This document shows, one piece after another, positions 16,730-25,314 of a DNA stretch of 60,736 nt. Position numbers and translations under genes: made by a program. This stretch comes from Virgibacillus_R byunsanensis (lineage in GTDB: Bacteria; Bacillota; Bacilli; Bacillales; Amphibacillaceae). The first letter of the stretch is position 1. The number at the start of each line of letters is the position of its first letter. Location: positions 1 through 60,736 of the forward strand of contig NZ_JBHTKJ010000053.1 of the NCBI RefSeq assembly GCF_042675965.1, in the 5' to 3' direction. The notes under the pieces were generated by a model. The model was not told where the DNA came from, did no database searches, and saw only the letters and a list, made by a program, of their open reading frames with translations.

Positions 16730-18172
16730 ATGTTTGATAAGTATACGAAAAGTATTTTTATTAATGGCGAATGGTTAGCGATCGATCCAAACCAAACAGA
16801 AACTGTTTATAACCCTGCTACACTTGACGCTATCACGGATGTTGCTTATGGTGGCCGAGAGGAAACAGAAAAAGCTATTCAAGCTGCTTCACAGGCTTTT
16901 ATAACATGGGGCGAGATGACAGGACGTGAGCGTTCACACATATTATATAAAGCTCATCAACTGATGTTAGAGGACGCCGATCGACTAGGTGAAATTTTAA
17001 CAACCGAGCAAGGAAAACCGCTTAAAGAAGCAATAGGTGAAGTAAAAGGAGCAGCAAACTTTTTATTATGGTACGCCGAAGAAGCTAGCAGAGCCTATGG
17101 GGAATGGATCCCTTCATCCATCAAATCAAAAAGGATGCTTGTTATTCCACAGCCTGTAGGTGTTGTAGGTGCAATTACACCTTGGAACTTCCCGGCATCC
17201 ATGATCACCAGGAAAATCGGTCCTGCATTGGCAGCAGGATGTACAATCGTGTTAAAACCAGCACCAGAAACACCACTTTCAGCAATTGAAATTGTAAAGA
17301 TATTTGAGCGTGCTGGGATGCCTAAGGGTGTTGTTAATTTGGTAACTGGTGATGCTCCGGCAATTGGTAATGCCATGTTAACAAATAAATCTGTACGGTT
17401 AATAACGTTTACAGGGTCAACTGAGGTTGGAAAACATTTAATGCGTGAAAGTGCAGACCACGTGAAAAAGGTATCACTTGAACTTGGTGGTCATGCTCCT
17501 ATCATTGTGTTTGATGATGCTGACTTGGATAAAGCAGCAACGATGGCACTCGGAAGTAAATTTAGAAATAACGGCCAAACCTGTATTTGTGCGAATAGAC
17601 TTTATGTTCATGAATCGGTAGCTGAGGAATTTACTGCTAAACTAAAAGAAAAAGTAGAACAGCTTAAAATCGGCTATGGTTTGGATGAAGGTATTGACCT
17701 TGGTCCACTCATTAACCAACAAGCGTCTGACAAAGTCCATGCTCATTTAGAGGATGCTCTTACGAAGGGTGCGAAAATCATTTCTGGCGGAAACAAATGG
17801 GATGGAGAACTGAATGGCCATTTTTATAATCCTACTGTACTTTCAAATATCACCGACGATATGGTCGTCATGAATGAAGAAACATTTGGGCCGCTTATAC
17901 CTATTCAAACCTTCACCGATGATGAGACAGTAATTAAGAAAGCGAATAACACAGATTACGGTTTAGCCTCATATATTTTTACAGAAACTACAAGTCGCGC
18001 AATTCGGGTATCTGAAAAACTGGAATATGGTATTGTTGGTGTGAATGATGTTTTTCCAGCTGTAGCTGAAGCTCCTTTTGGTGGCATTAAACAATCAGGT
18101 GTCGGTAAAGAAGGCGGGCATCACGGAATGGATGAATTTTTAGAAATGAAGTTTGTTTCTATGGGAATTTAG
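16730..18172 (+). CDS. NAD(P)-dependent succinate/glutarate semialdehyde dehydrogenase
   Basis: This 480-residue aldehyde dehydrogenase is of the GabD/DavD class. Seen are TPWNFPASMITRK, the nucleotide loop FTGSTEVGKHL, the general base Glu in LELGGHAP, and the catalytic Cys in NNGQTCICANRLYVH. This class oxidises succinate semialdehyde and glutarate semialdehyde. In the present operon glutarate semialdehyde is the better guess, since its product would feed the CoA-transferase encoded first in the operon. A 71-nt gap and a fresh gaggagg site precede it. Confidence 0.85.
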   Translation: MFDKYTKSIFINGEWLAIDPNQTETVYNPATLDAITDVAYGGREETEKAIQAASQAFITWGEMTGRERSHILYKAHQLMLEDADRLGEILTTEQGKPLKEAIGEVKGAANFLLWYAEEASRAYGEWIPSSIKSKRMLVIPQPVGVVGAITPWNFPASMITRKIGPALAAGCTIVLKPAPETPLSAIEIVKIFERAGMPKGVVNLVTGDAPAIGNAMLTNKSVRLITFTGSTEVGKHLMRESADHVKKVSLELGGHAPIIVFDDADLDKAATMALGSKFRNNGQTCICANRLYVHESVAEEFTAKLKEKVEQLKIGYGLDEGIDLGPLINQQASDKVHAHLEDALTKGAKIISGGNKWDGELNGHFYNPTVLSNITDDMVVMNEETFGPLIPIQTFTDDETVIKKANNTDYGLASYIFTETTSRAIRVSEKLEYGIVGVNDVFPAVAEAPFGGIKQSGVGKEGGHHGMDEFLEMKFVSMGI

Positions 18173-18195
18173 GAAAAGGCTGTATTTGGAGATGG

Positions 18196-18241
18196 CTTAA
18201 ACAGTTAATAAATTAACCACAGGCTTCAAATTTTATAATAC
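18196..18241 (+). repeat. Copy of the cacagttaataaatta-type repeat
   Basis: The block cttaaacagttaataaatta, then ccacaggct and caaattttataat, matches blocks at 42847-42893 and 51069-51104. It is short, non-coding, and sits just 3' of genes or leader elements. Confidence 0.6.
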
Positions 18242-18253
18242 GATATCCAATAA

Positions 18254-18287
18254 AGCAATCCCCACCTCTTTTTGGGTGGGGATTGCT
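18254..18287. terminator. Bidirectional terminator between the two lysine-type operons
   Basis: A 13-bp stem, agcaatccccacc / ggtggggattgct, with loop tcttttttg-like sequence, lies between the convergent semialdehyde dehydrogenase and DUF3870 genes. It overlaps the stop of the latter. Confidence 0.75.
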
Positions 18288-18612
18288 ACTTGTTGATCGT
18301 TGTGTTATCCATATATAACTCATATTGTTTATATAAATCATTTAGAGCTGATGCTAATGCATTTCCTGCTTTCCCTAAATAGTGTGATTTAACTTCTTCA
18401 GCAGGCTCTTCTATACCATCCTGCAAACTATACCCTCTTAATAATTGTTGTACAAACTCCTGCGAGTGCAAAGTTGCAAGTGTACAATTTGCGGTTACGA
18501 TGACACCATACTTTTTATCAATTTCTGCCGTTATGGTCAATGTTTCATACATACTTTTTGCTGCCATCCCAGAAGGAAGACGTGCATGCCCTGCAATAAA
18601 AACGGTGTTCAT
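18286..18612 (-). CDS. DUF3870 protein
   Basis: This 108-residue protein has the clear family pattern: GHARLPSGMAAKSMYETLTI, EIDKKYGVIVTANCTLAT, a RGYSLQDGIEEP segment, and YLGKAGNALASALNDLY. No biochemical function is known to me. It is the last gene of a minus-strand set, 28 nt after the IclR regulator and downstream of lysine 6-dehydrogenase. A role in this amino-acid or acyl-CoA catabolism, perhaps as a small regulatory or chaperone-like factor, is inference from position. Confidence 0.85.
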   Translation of the reverse strand: MNTVFIAGHARLPSGMAAKSMYETLTITAEIDKKYGVIVTANCTLATLHSQEFVQQLLRGYSLQDGIEEPAEEVKSHYLGKAGNALASALNDLYKQYELYMDNTTINK

Positions 18613-18640
18613 AATAGATTAACCTCCTCAGCTATGTAAA

Positions 18641-19411
18641 TCATATATTACTTCCACGATACCCTAACTCACCTGAAATCGTACGTGCAGTTTGTTTTGC
18701 TTTATCCTTTAATAGCGTTAGATTCTCTCCTTCAAAATGACTGGATAGACCGCTCACTGCCAGGGCGGCTATCACCTGATTTTGATGGTTATAGATTGGA
18801 TAAGAGATTCCGGTTGTATCTGCGTCCTGTTCCCCAATACTATATGCGTATCCACTTTGGCGAATCCCTTCCAACTCGCGGATTAATTCTTCCTTATTAA
18901 TTGGCAACGGATCGTTAAATTTAAATAGTTCCGTATCATCTAATATTTCAAATTGTCTTTTCTTAGGCAATGTAGCCAGTAACATCTTTGGTCCTGAACC
19001 GATATATAGTGGTGAGCTCTTCCCAATTCTTGTGTATAAACGTAATGCTCTTGTACTATCCACTTTTTCGATATAAGTTGCCTCATTTTGATTTACAATT
19101 ACCAGGTGAATCACCTCGTTTATATCTTTTGCGAGATCTTCCATATATGGCAATGCAATCCCTCTTAATTCTAACTTATTCGATACAATATGACCCAGTT
19201 CTAACAACTTAAGTCCTAACCGATACCGGCTATCATGTTCACTTTCCTTTGTTTTATATAAAAAATTACACGATTCCAGTGCAGATAACAAGCGGTATAC
19301 AGTTGGCTTTGGTAAATTTGCCAGATCAGAGATTTCTTTTAATGTTAATTCATGCGTATCTTCTGTAAATAAATCTAGTAATTTTAATGCTTTAATTACA
19401 CTTTGGTTCAT
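18641..19411 (-). CDS. IclR-family transcriptional regulator
   Basis: This 256-residue regulator has an N-terminal winged helix (ALKLLDLFTEDTHELTLKEI, then LPKPTVYRLLSALES as recognition helix) and a C-terminal IclR effector domain (YMEDLAKDINEVIHLVI, GSGPKMLLATLP, YPIYNHQNQVIAALAVSG). It lies directly after lysine 6-dehydrogenase but behind a terminator, so it may be partly uncoupled from that operon. I infer that it senses a pathway intermediate and controls one or both flanking catabolic operons. Confidence 0.9.
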   Translation of the reverse strand: MNQSVIKALKLLDLFTEDTHELTLKEISDLANLPKPTVYRLLSALESCNFLYKTKESEHDSRYRLGLKLLELGHIVSNKLELRGIALPYMEDLAKDINEVIHLVIVNQNEATYIEKVDSTRALRLYTRIGKSSPLYIGSGPKMLLATLPKKRQFEILDDTELFKFNDPLPINKEELIRELEGIRQSGYAYSIGEQDADTTGISYPIYNHQNQVIAALAVSGLSSHFEGENLTLLKDKAKQTARTISGELGYRGSNI

Positions 19412-19449
19412 ATTAGTTAACTCCTTGTTGCTTCGAATGGTAGAAAATC

Positions 19450-19478
19450 TCCCTCTACTGACTTAATAGTAGAGGGAA
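19450..19478 (-). terminator. Terminator after lysine 6-dehydrogenase
   Basis: Stem ccctctact / agtagaggg (19451-19459 with 19468-19476). On the minus strand the stem is followed by agattttc, a weak U-tract, so read-through into the IclR gene is possible. Confidence 0.55.
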
Positions 19479-19492
19479 TGCCAATTGAATTT

Positions 19493-20665
19493 CTAACTAT
19501 TTACATGGACTTTCTCAACGCTTTCCGATTCCAGTATTATGACGCCACGCTTTTTCATTTCCTTCATATAAATTTCTCCAGGAACAATTTTCTCTGGCGG
19601 ATAGACACCACGTTTGTGAATACTTCCATCTCCAATCATTTGCGCAACAACCGAAATGGAATTTGCAGTTGCTCGAGCCATTGCCGTGACATTGGTTTCT
19701 CTATCCTTATAAGTTGTCATCTCATATTCGTATGTTGTTAGTTTTCCATCTTTTTCACCCGAAACTTTTACCCGTAATAAGACAGCATCATCTTTATCTT
19801 TTAAATCAACAATAGGATCCAGAACTTCTAATAAAACTTTACGTGGATTAATCTTTTGTCCCTCAACTTCCACTTCATAATCCATACGTGTTAAATTTAG
19901 GTCGACAAGTAATTTAAATTTTTCAGCATGACCCGGATAGCGTATTGTTTTATACTGTAGTGTTTTCAGATTGGGATAGGACAGTGATAATGTAGACGTT
20001 CCACCAGACGTATGAAAAGCCTCTAATGGACCAAATCGTTCAAAATGAATTCGCTCTACTTCTGTTAGGGATGGAATTTCTTGTTTAATCCCATCTCGAA
20101 TAATAAGGGATGGATCTGTGTAATGATCTAGAACGCCTTCCATCGAAAACACGTGATTATATTCAAATGGTGGCTCTGGTTTTACTGGAATTCCACCGAC
20201 ATACAATATTATTTCCTCTAGTTTATCTAATTTGCTCGCACCATGACCTGATAAAATATTAATCATTCCTGGTGCAACTCCCAAGTCAGGTATTAACGTA
20301 ACACCTGCTGCTTCAGCATCATCTTTCATCGCTAACACTTTATCTGTCATGTGTCCAATATGACCGCCTAAATCTACTGAATTAACACCTACCTCAATAG
20401 CTGTTTTGGCTACAACTTCATTAAAGGAATAAAATAACGCATTAATAATCACGTCAAATTGCCGCATATAAGTTGCTAGGTCTTGCTGATCACTAGCATT
20501 GACCCGATACGCTTTTAATTTCTGTGAATTCAATTGATCACAAACTTGTTGCGCACGCTCTATATCAATGTCAGCTAACCCTACTGCAGTTACTTTATCA
20601 CTAGCTGCTAAATCACGTGCAGCCTCTTTCCCCATCAACCCAGAACCCAGAACTCCTATCTTCAT
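19493..20665 (-). CDS. L-lysine 6-dehydrogenase (saccharopine dehydrogenase-like)
   Basis: This 390-residue protein has an N-terminal NAD-binding fold (GVLGSGLMGKEAA) and the middle segments SVDLGGHIGHMTDKV, IPDLGVAPGMINIL and TSGGTSTLS. From memory it follows Geobacillus lysine 6-dehydrogenase over most of its length. That enzyme oxidatively deaminates the epsilon-amino group of lysine to allysine (cyclising to piperideine-6-carboxylate) with NAD+. The adjoining dehydrogenase, ThDP and aminotransferase genes make that role much more likely than saccharopine metabolism. Confidence 0.85.
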   Translation of the reverse strand: MKIGVLGSGLMGKEAARDLAASDKVTAVGLADIDIERAQQVCDQLNSQKLKAYRVNASDQQDLATYMRQFDVIINALFYSFNEVVAKTAIEVGVNSVDLGGHIGHMTDKVLAMKDDAEAAGVTLIPDLGVAPGMINILSGHGASKLDKLEEIILYVGGIPVKPEPPFEYNHVFSMEGVLDHYTDPSLIIRDGIKQEIPSLTEVERIHFERFGPLEAFHTSGGTSTLSLSYPNLKTLQYKTIRYPGHAEKFKLLVDLNLTRMDYEVEVEGQKINPRKVLLEVLDPIVDLKDKDDAVLLRVKVSGEKDGKLTTYEYEMTTYKDRETNVTAMARATANSISVVAQMIGDGSIHKRGVYPPEKIVPGEIYMKEMKKRGVIILESESVEKVHVNS

Positions 20666-20717
20666 ATCCTCTTCACTCCCTTTATTAAATTTTTACAATG
20701 TATGATATCTATCTACA

Positions 20718-22211
20718 TTAGTTGTCAATTTGGGCACGTTGCAGTTTACCACTGAAATCAACATATACTGCCTTCCATTCGGTAAAGACATCTAACGCTT
20801 GCACCCCTGAATCACGATGACCATTACCTGTACCTTTCGTCCCACCAAATGGCAGATGAATTTCAGCACCTGTCGTTCCAGCGTTTACATAAACAATACC
20901 TGTATCAAGATCACGCTGTGCTTTAAAGACACGATTCACATCACTTGTAAAAATAGAACTTGATAACCCATATGTCACGCCATTGTTTACCTCAATAGCT
21001 TCTTCAAAGCTTTTCACAGGCACTAATGAAACAACTGGCCCAAAAATTTCTTCCTGTGCAATTCGCATATCTGCTGTTGCATCGGTGAATAAAGTTGGTG
21101 CAAAATACCTCCCATTTTTATGCGGCCCTTCATTCATTTCATAGCCACCTGCAAGTAGTTTAGCTCCTTCACCTTTTCCAATTTCTATATAACTCTTAAT
21201 CTTATCCATTCCAGCCTGATTGATAATAGGACCGACTTTAATAGACTCATCCAATCCATTTCCGATTGTCAGTTTTTTCATCTCTGCTAATAACCGGTTT
21301 TCTAAATCTTCTTTAACATCTTCATGAACAATAACTCTACTACAAGCTGTACAACGCTGACCACTTGTTCCGAAAGCACTCCAAAGTATTCCTTCAACCG
21401 CCAGATTCAAATCCGCATCTTCCATTACAATGACGGCGTTTTTCCCGCCCATTTCGAGCGAGACTTTTTTCAGCTGTTCACCGCATTTACTGGCAATGCT
21501 TCGTCCGGTATCGTTTGAACCTGTAAAAGAAATAACACGAATGTCATCATGATTAACCATCGCATCACCAACCGCTGAACCTGCACCAAATACAACATTC
21601 ATTACTCCTTTTGGCAGTCCAGCTTCTTCAAAAATTTTCGCTAGTTCATATGCCATAATTGGAGTTTCAGTGGCTGGTTTCCAGACAACAGCATTTCCGG
21701 CAACAATTGCTGGGAATGATTTCCACGTCGCAATTGCAATTGGGAAATTCCATGGTGTAATGATCCCAACAACCCCAACTGGAGAACGTACACTCATCGC
21801 AAATTTATCTTTTAATTCTGCTGGAGTGGTATTTCCAAACAAGCGACGCCCCTCACCAGCCATATAAAAGGCCATATCGATACCTTCCTGTACTTCACCA
21901 CGAGCCTCTTCTATCACTTTACCATTTTCCATCGTTAGTAATTGTGAAAGTCTTTCCTTACGTTCTTTCATAATGTACCCAACCCGATATAATACTTCAG
22001 CACGCATTGGAGCAGGTTCCAATGCCCATTCTTTTTGTGCCTTTTTTGCAATATCTACTGCTTGATCTACCGTTTTGGCATTTGATAGTGGAACTTCAAC
22101 TACCGTTTCCCCTGTTGCTGGATTTATCACGGCTTTGGATGAGTCTGATTCCACCCATTCTCCGCCAATGAAGTTTGAAAGCTTCTTTACTTCCAATAAT
22201 GTTTGTGTCAT
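20718..22211 (-). CDS. Aldehyde dehydrogenase, likely 2-aminoadipate semialdehyde dehydrogenase
   Basis: This 497-residue NAD(P)-dependent aldehyde dehydrogenase has TPWNFPIAIATWKSFP, FTGSNDTGRSIA, LEMGGKNAVIV with the general-base Glu, and the catalytic Cys in GTSGQRCTACSR. The C-terminal pattern GAEIHLPFGGTKGTGNGHRDSG recalls ALDH7/antiquitin, which oxidises allysine to 2-aminoadipate. It lies 52 nt upstream of lysine 6-dehydrogenase, whose product it would take. A 2-oxoglutarate semialdehyde dehydrogenase is the main alternative. Confidence 0.82.
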   Translation of the reverse strand: MTQTLLEVKKLSNFIGGEWVESDSSKAVINPATGETVVEVPLSNAKTVDQAVDIAKKAQKEWALEPAPMRAEVLYRVGYIMKERKERLSQLLTMENGKVIEEARGEVQEGIDMAFYMAGEGRRLFGNTTPAELKDKFAMSVRSPVGVVGIITPWNFPIAIATWKSFPAIVAGNAVVWKPATETPIMAYELAKIFEEAGLPKGVMNVVFGAGSAVGDAMVNHDDIRVISFTGSNDTGRSIASKCGEQLKKVSLEMGGKNAVIVMEDADLNLAVEGILWSAFGTSGQRCTACSRVIVHEDVKEDLENRLLAEMKKLTIGNGLDESIKVGPIINQAGMDKIKSYIEIGKGEGAKLLAGGYEMNEGPHKNGRYFAPTLFTDATADMRIAQEEIFGPVVSLVPVKSFEEAIEVNNGVTYGLSSSIFTSDVNRVFKAQRDLDTGIVYVNAGTTGAEIHLPFGGTKGTGNGHRDSGVQALDVFTEWKAVYVDFSGKLQRAQIDN

Positions 22212-22233
22212 ACAAATTACCTCCTAAATAGTA

Positions 22234-23916
22234 TTATGATTTAAACGATCGCTCACGTATTTGGCTGATCGTTGATGAAACAGAAATTTGCTCTTTATCT
22301 GTGATGATTTCAATTACTGTAGGATGCTCATTTGCTAAAGCCTGATCAATTGCATGCGTGAATTCAGTACGGTTTGTTACTAAATAACTATCAGCTCCTA
22401 TACTGTTTGCTATATCAACGAAAGAGACACTTCCTAAGTCAGTACCCACTACCCTCTTTGGATAGTGCATTTCCTGATGCATACGGATGGTACCATACAT
22501 CTTATTATTAAAAACAAGACATATTACCCCAATTTGGTATCTTACAGCAGTTTCTAGCTCTTGAATCGTCATCATAAAACCGCCGTCCCCTGATAAAGAG
22601 ACTACTGTTTTATCCGGAAAGGCAAGCTTTGCACCAAGTGCTGCTGGCATCCCGTAACCCATCGCCCCTGAGGTAGGCCCAACATACGTGTGTTTCTTCG
22701 TAAATGGATAAAAGGAATGGAGCCAACCAGCAAAATTGCCAGCATCATTTGTCAGTAAAGTGTCCTTTGGCAGTTTCGCTTCCATAATGGAAATAATATG
22801 TTTATTCAGTACATCTTCATCTGTAACATGCAAATTGCTCGCATCCTCATATGCTTGACGGCGCTCTTTTACCCAGTTACGCCAAGGACTGGAAACTTTT
22901 ATGGTAGATAAAGCTGCTAATGCTTCATAGGAATCGGCGACAATTCCAACGTCAGGGGGGAATACTTTCCCAATTGTTTCAAAATCAATATCCATATGAA
23001 TCAACTTTTTATCAGGAGTAATCATACGGTAATCTTGTGTCGTCACCTCTGATAGTCTAGTACCTATAGCAAGAATTACATCCGCTTCCTCCACCGTTTG
23101 TAAGATTTTTAGGTTTGTTCCAAGTCCCAAATGACCGAGATATAACGAATGATCATGTGGAAAAACGTCATGTCGCCTAAAAGCGGCTATTACTGGAATG
23201 CTGTATTTTTCTGCAAACGCTACGAGCATATCCTCAGCTTGTGCAGATTTAATACCTCCACCAGCAACAATTAAAGGGCTATTCGCTTTTTCAAGAATCC
23301 TTTCCACTTCTGTTATTTCTCCTATTGAGGGAGATGGTTTTGGTTTTGTTATAACAGGGCCATAGACCATTTCTGCTTCAAGTGGTAATACGTCCTCCGG
23401 CAATGAGATGACGACAGGACCGGGTCTTCCTGTTTGTGCAACTCGAAAAGCACGTTGTATGAGTTCTGGTATTCGCTCTGGATCTCTTACTTCTACTGTC
23501 CATTTGGCGATATGGCGAAAATACTGGTCTAAATCAACTTCCTGAAACCCTTCCCTGCCCCTGAATTTACTATGAACTTGGCCTAAAAATACTACCATTG
23601 GTGTAGAATCCTGATAGGCTGTGTGGACACCGATGGAAAGGTTTGCTCCCCCAACTCCACGAGTAGCTAAAACGACCCCTGGCTTTAATACTGATTTCGC
23701 ATATCCCTCTGCCATAAAAGCTGCCCCACCTTCATGCCGAGCAGATATAACCTGAATACTTTCTTCATCGTAAAGTGCATCTAAAACAGGTAAGTAGCTC
23801 TCTCCGGGTACACAGAAAACGTGTCTAATATCCTCATTTTTTATACATTCAACGATAGCCTGTGCAGCAGTTGAAGTTTTGACCACTACACGCTTATTGT
23901 CTGGGTGAGCTTTCAT
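22234..23916 (-). CDS. ThDP-dependent enzyme, candidate 2-oxoadipate decarboxylase
   Basis: This 560-residue enzyme has the three domains of the acetolactate-synthase/oxoacid-decarboxylase fold. The catalytic Glu lies in CVPGESYLPVLDALY near residue 40. A central domain follows, and the ThDP/Mg motif GDGGFMM...VFNNKMYGTIR starts near 440. Annotation pipelines would call it acetolactate synthase-like. Its first 4 nt overlap the aminotransferase stop (ATGA), so the two are translationally coupled. Between an aminotransferase and a glutarate route, decarboxylation of 2-oxoadipate to glutarate semialdehyde is the step that is missing, and I infer that role. Unproven. Confidence 0.75.
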   Translation of the reverse strand: MKAHPDNKRVVVKTSTAAQAIVECIKNEDIRHVFCVPGESYLPVLDALYDEESIQVISARHEGGAAFMAEGYAKSVLKPGVVLATRGVGGANLSIGVHTAYQDSTPMVVFLGQVHSKFRGREGFQEVDLDQYFRHIAKWTVEVRDPERIPELIQRAFRVAQTGRPGPVVISLPEDVLPLEAEMVYGPVITKPKPSPSIGEITEVERILEKANSPLIVAGGGIKSAQAEDMLVAFAEKYSIPVIAAFRRHDVFPHDHSLYLGHLGLGTNLKILQTVEEADVILAIGTRLSEVTTQDYRMITPDKKLIHMDIDFETIGKVFPPDVGIVADSYEALAALSTIKVSSPWRNWVKERRQAYEDASNLHVTDEDVLNKHIISIMEAKLPKDTLLTNDAGNFAGWLHSFYPFTKKHTYVGPTSGAMGYGMPAALGAKLAFPDKTVVSLSGDGGFMMTIQELETAVRYQIGVICLVFNNKMYGTIRMHQEMHYPKRVVGTDLGSVSFVDIANSIGADSYLVTNRTEFTHAIDQALANEHPTVIEIITDKEQISVSSTISQIRERSFKS

Positions 23917-25094
23917 GTTTTAGGCACCTCCCCTACATTCAACTTTTTCATTCTTTGAACAACTTCGTCCAGACGCTCTGTAGTAACAGACAGAGCTATT
24001 CGAAAATACCCTTCACCCGATGGCCCAAATGCTGTTCCAGGAGTTACAATCACCCCAGCTTCATCTAACAAGTGATTGACGAAGGAAAGAGAAGTATAGC
24101 CTTTTGGGACTTTTGCCCATATAAATATAGTCCCTTTTGGCACTTCTGCGTCAATACCTAGTTGCTGTAATGCTGCATGCATTTTTTCCATACGTCCCTG
24201 ATAGATTTTATTATTCACTGCAACTGCTGATAAATCACTATTTAAAGCAGTTGCAGCAGCTTTTTGTATTGGCAGGAATTGACAAGTATCTATGTTGCTT
24301 TTTAACGTAGCCAATGCCTGAATGACCGATTTGTTTCCAACTACATAACCGATTCGCCACCCAGTCATACTAAAGCTTTTTGACATCGACCCAAATTCAA
24401 CGGCATAATCCTTAGCATTTGGGGCTTGCAAAACACTTGGCGCCTTGTATCCCTGAAATGTTACAAGATCATAAGCTGCGTCATGTGCAAGCATTAAGTT
24501 ATTCCTTTTTGCAAATGTAATCGCTTCCAAAAAAGTGTTTACATTAACCGTTGCTGATGTTGGATTACTGGGGTAGTTTAATAGCATTAACTTAGCGTTC
24601 TGAAGTTTCTCTTTGGCTACACGTTCAAAACGAGGTGTATAACCATTCTCGCTATCTAGTGGCAAATCTACAACATTACCATCAGCCAAATGCACAGCAG
24701 TACGATATACAGGATAGCACGGGTCTGGTAATAGCACAGTATCTCCAGGGTTAATTACGGCTTGAACTAAATTTGCAATTCCTTCCTTTGAGCCGATTAA
24801 CGCTAAGACTTCCGTTTCCGGATCCAAGTCAACGTCATACTGAGTTTTGTAATAACCAGCTACTGCTTCTTTAAACTCTACGCAACCACTATACGTTGAA
24901 TAGCGATGATTTTCTGGTTTTCTAGCTTCTTCAACCATCTTGTCAATGACAAACTCTGGTGTTGGTAAATCAGGTGCACCGATACCCAGATCGATAACAT
25001 CTATTCCCTTTGCCTCTAGTTGTCGCTTTTTCCGTTGAAATTCTGAAAACAAATAAGGTGGTAAGTTCTTAACCTTGTTAGAAACAAATGCCAT
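23913..25094 (-). CDS. PLP aminotransferase, candidate 2-aminoadipate aminotransferase
   Basis: This 393-residue class I/II (fold type I) aminotransferase is of the LL-diaminopimelate/PatA-like group. The PLP Lys is in SMSKSFSMTGWRIGY, the Asp in AHDAAYDLV, and the conserved substrate Arg in YFRIALS. The ATG at 25094 is preferred, since the aggagga site lies 7 nt before it and the ATG two codons upstream touches that site. As first gene of the minus-strand set, coupled to the ThDP enzyme, it most simply makes 2-oxoadipate from 2-aminoadipate. Confidence 0.85.
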   Translation of the reverse strand: MAFVSNKVKNLPPYLFSEFQRKKRQLEAKGIDVIDLGIGAPDLPTPEFVIDKMVEEARKPENHRYSTYSGCVEFKEAVAGYYKTQYDVDLDPETEVLALIGSKEGIANLVQAVINPGDTVLLPDPCYPVYRTAVHLADGNVVDLPLDSENGYTPRFERVAKEKLQNAKLMLLNYPSNPTSATVNVNTFLEAITFAKRNNLMLAHDAAYDLVTFQGYKAPSVLQAPNAKDYAVEFGSMSKSFSMTGWRIGYVVGNKSVIQALATLKSNIDTCQFLPIQKAAATALNSDLSAVAVNNKIYQGRMEKMHAALQQLGIDAEVPKGTIFIWAKVPKGYTSLSFVNHLLDEAGVIVTPGTAFGPSGEGYFRIALSVTTERLDEVVQRMKKLNVGEVPKT

Positions 25095-25157
25095 TTTCAT
25101 CCTCCTATTTCATATTGTAAAACGACATTTCAATTATCTAACCTAATTATAAATCAG

Positions 25158-25172
25158 TATTTTCTGAATTTC
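25158..25172 (+). promoter_or_regulatory. Possible CodY box between the lysine and kynurenine operons
   Basis: TATTTTCTGAATTTC matches 11 of 15 positions of the CodY consensus AATTTTCwGAAAATT. It sits in the 220-bp divergent promoter region of two amino-acid catabolic operons, a place where CodY control would make sense. The match is only moderate. Confidence 0.3.
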
Positions 25173-25314
25173 AATCTTTTATTAAATACTTCCGTTAAAT
25201 CATTCAAAATAACTATTTTTGATTAACTAATTAAATTACATGGTTTTAGATTATTTTTTTTGTAAATCATTGTTACTATAGATATAACTATATTTTCCTA
25301 AGAGGTGTATATTA

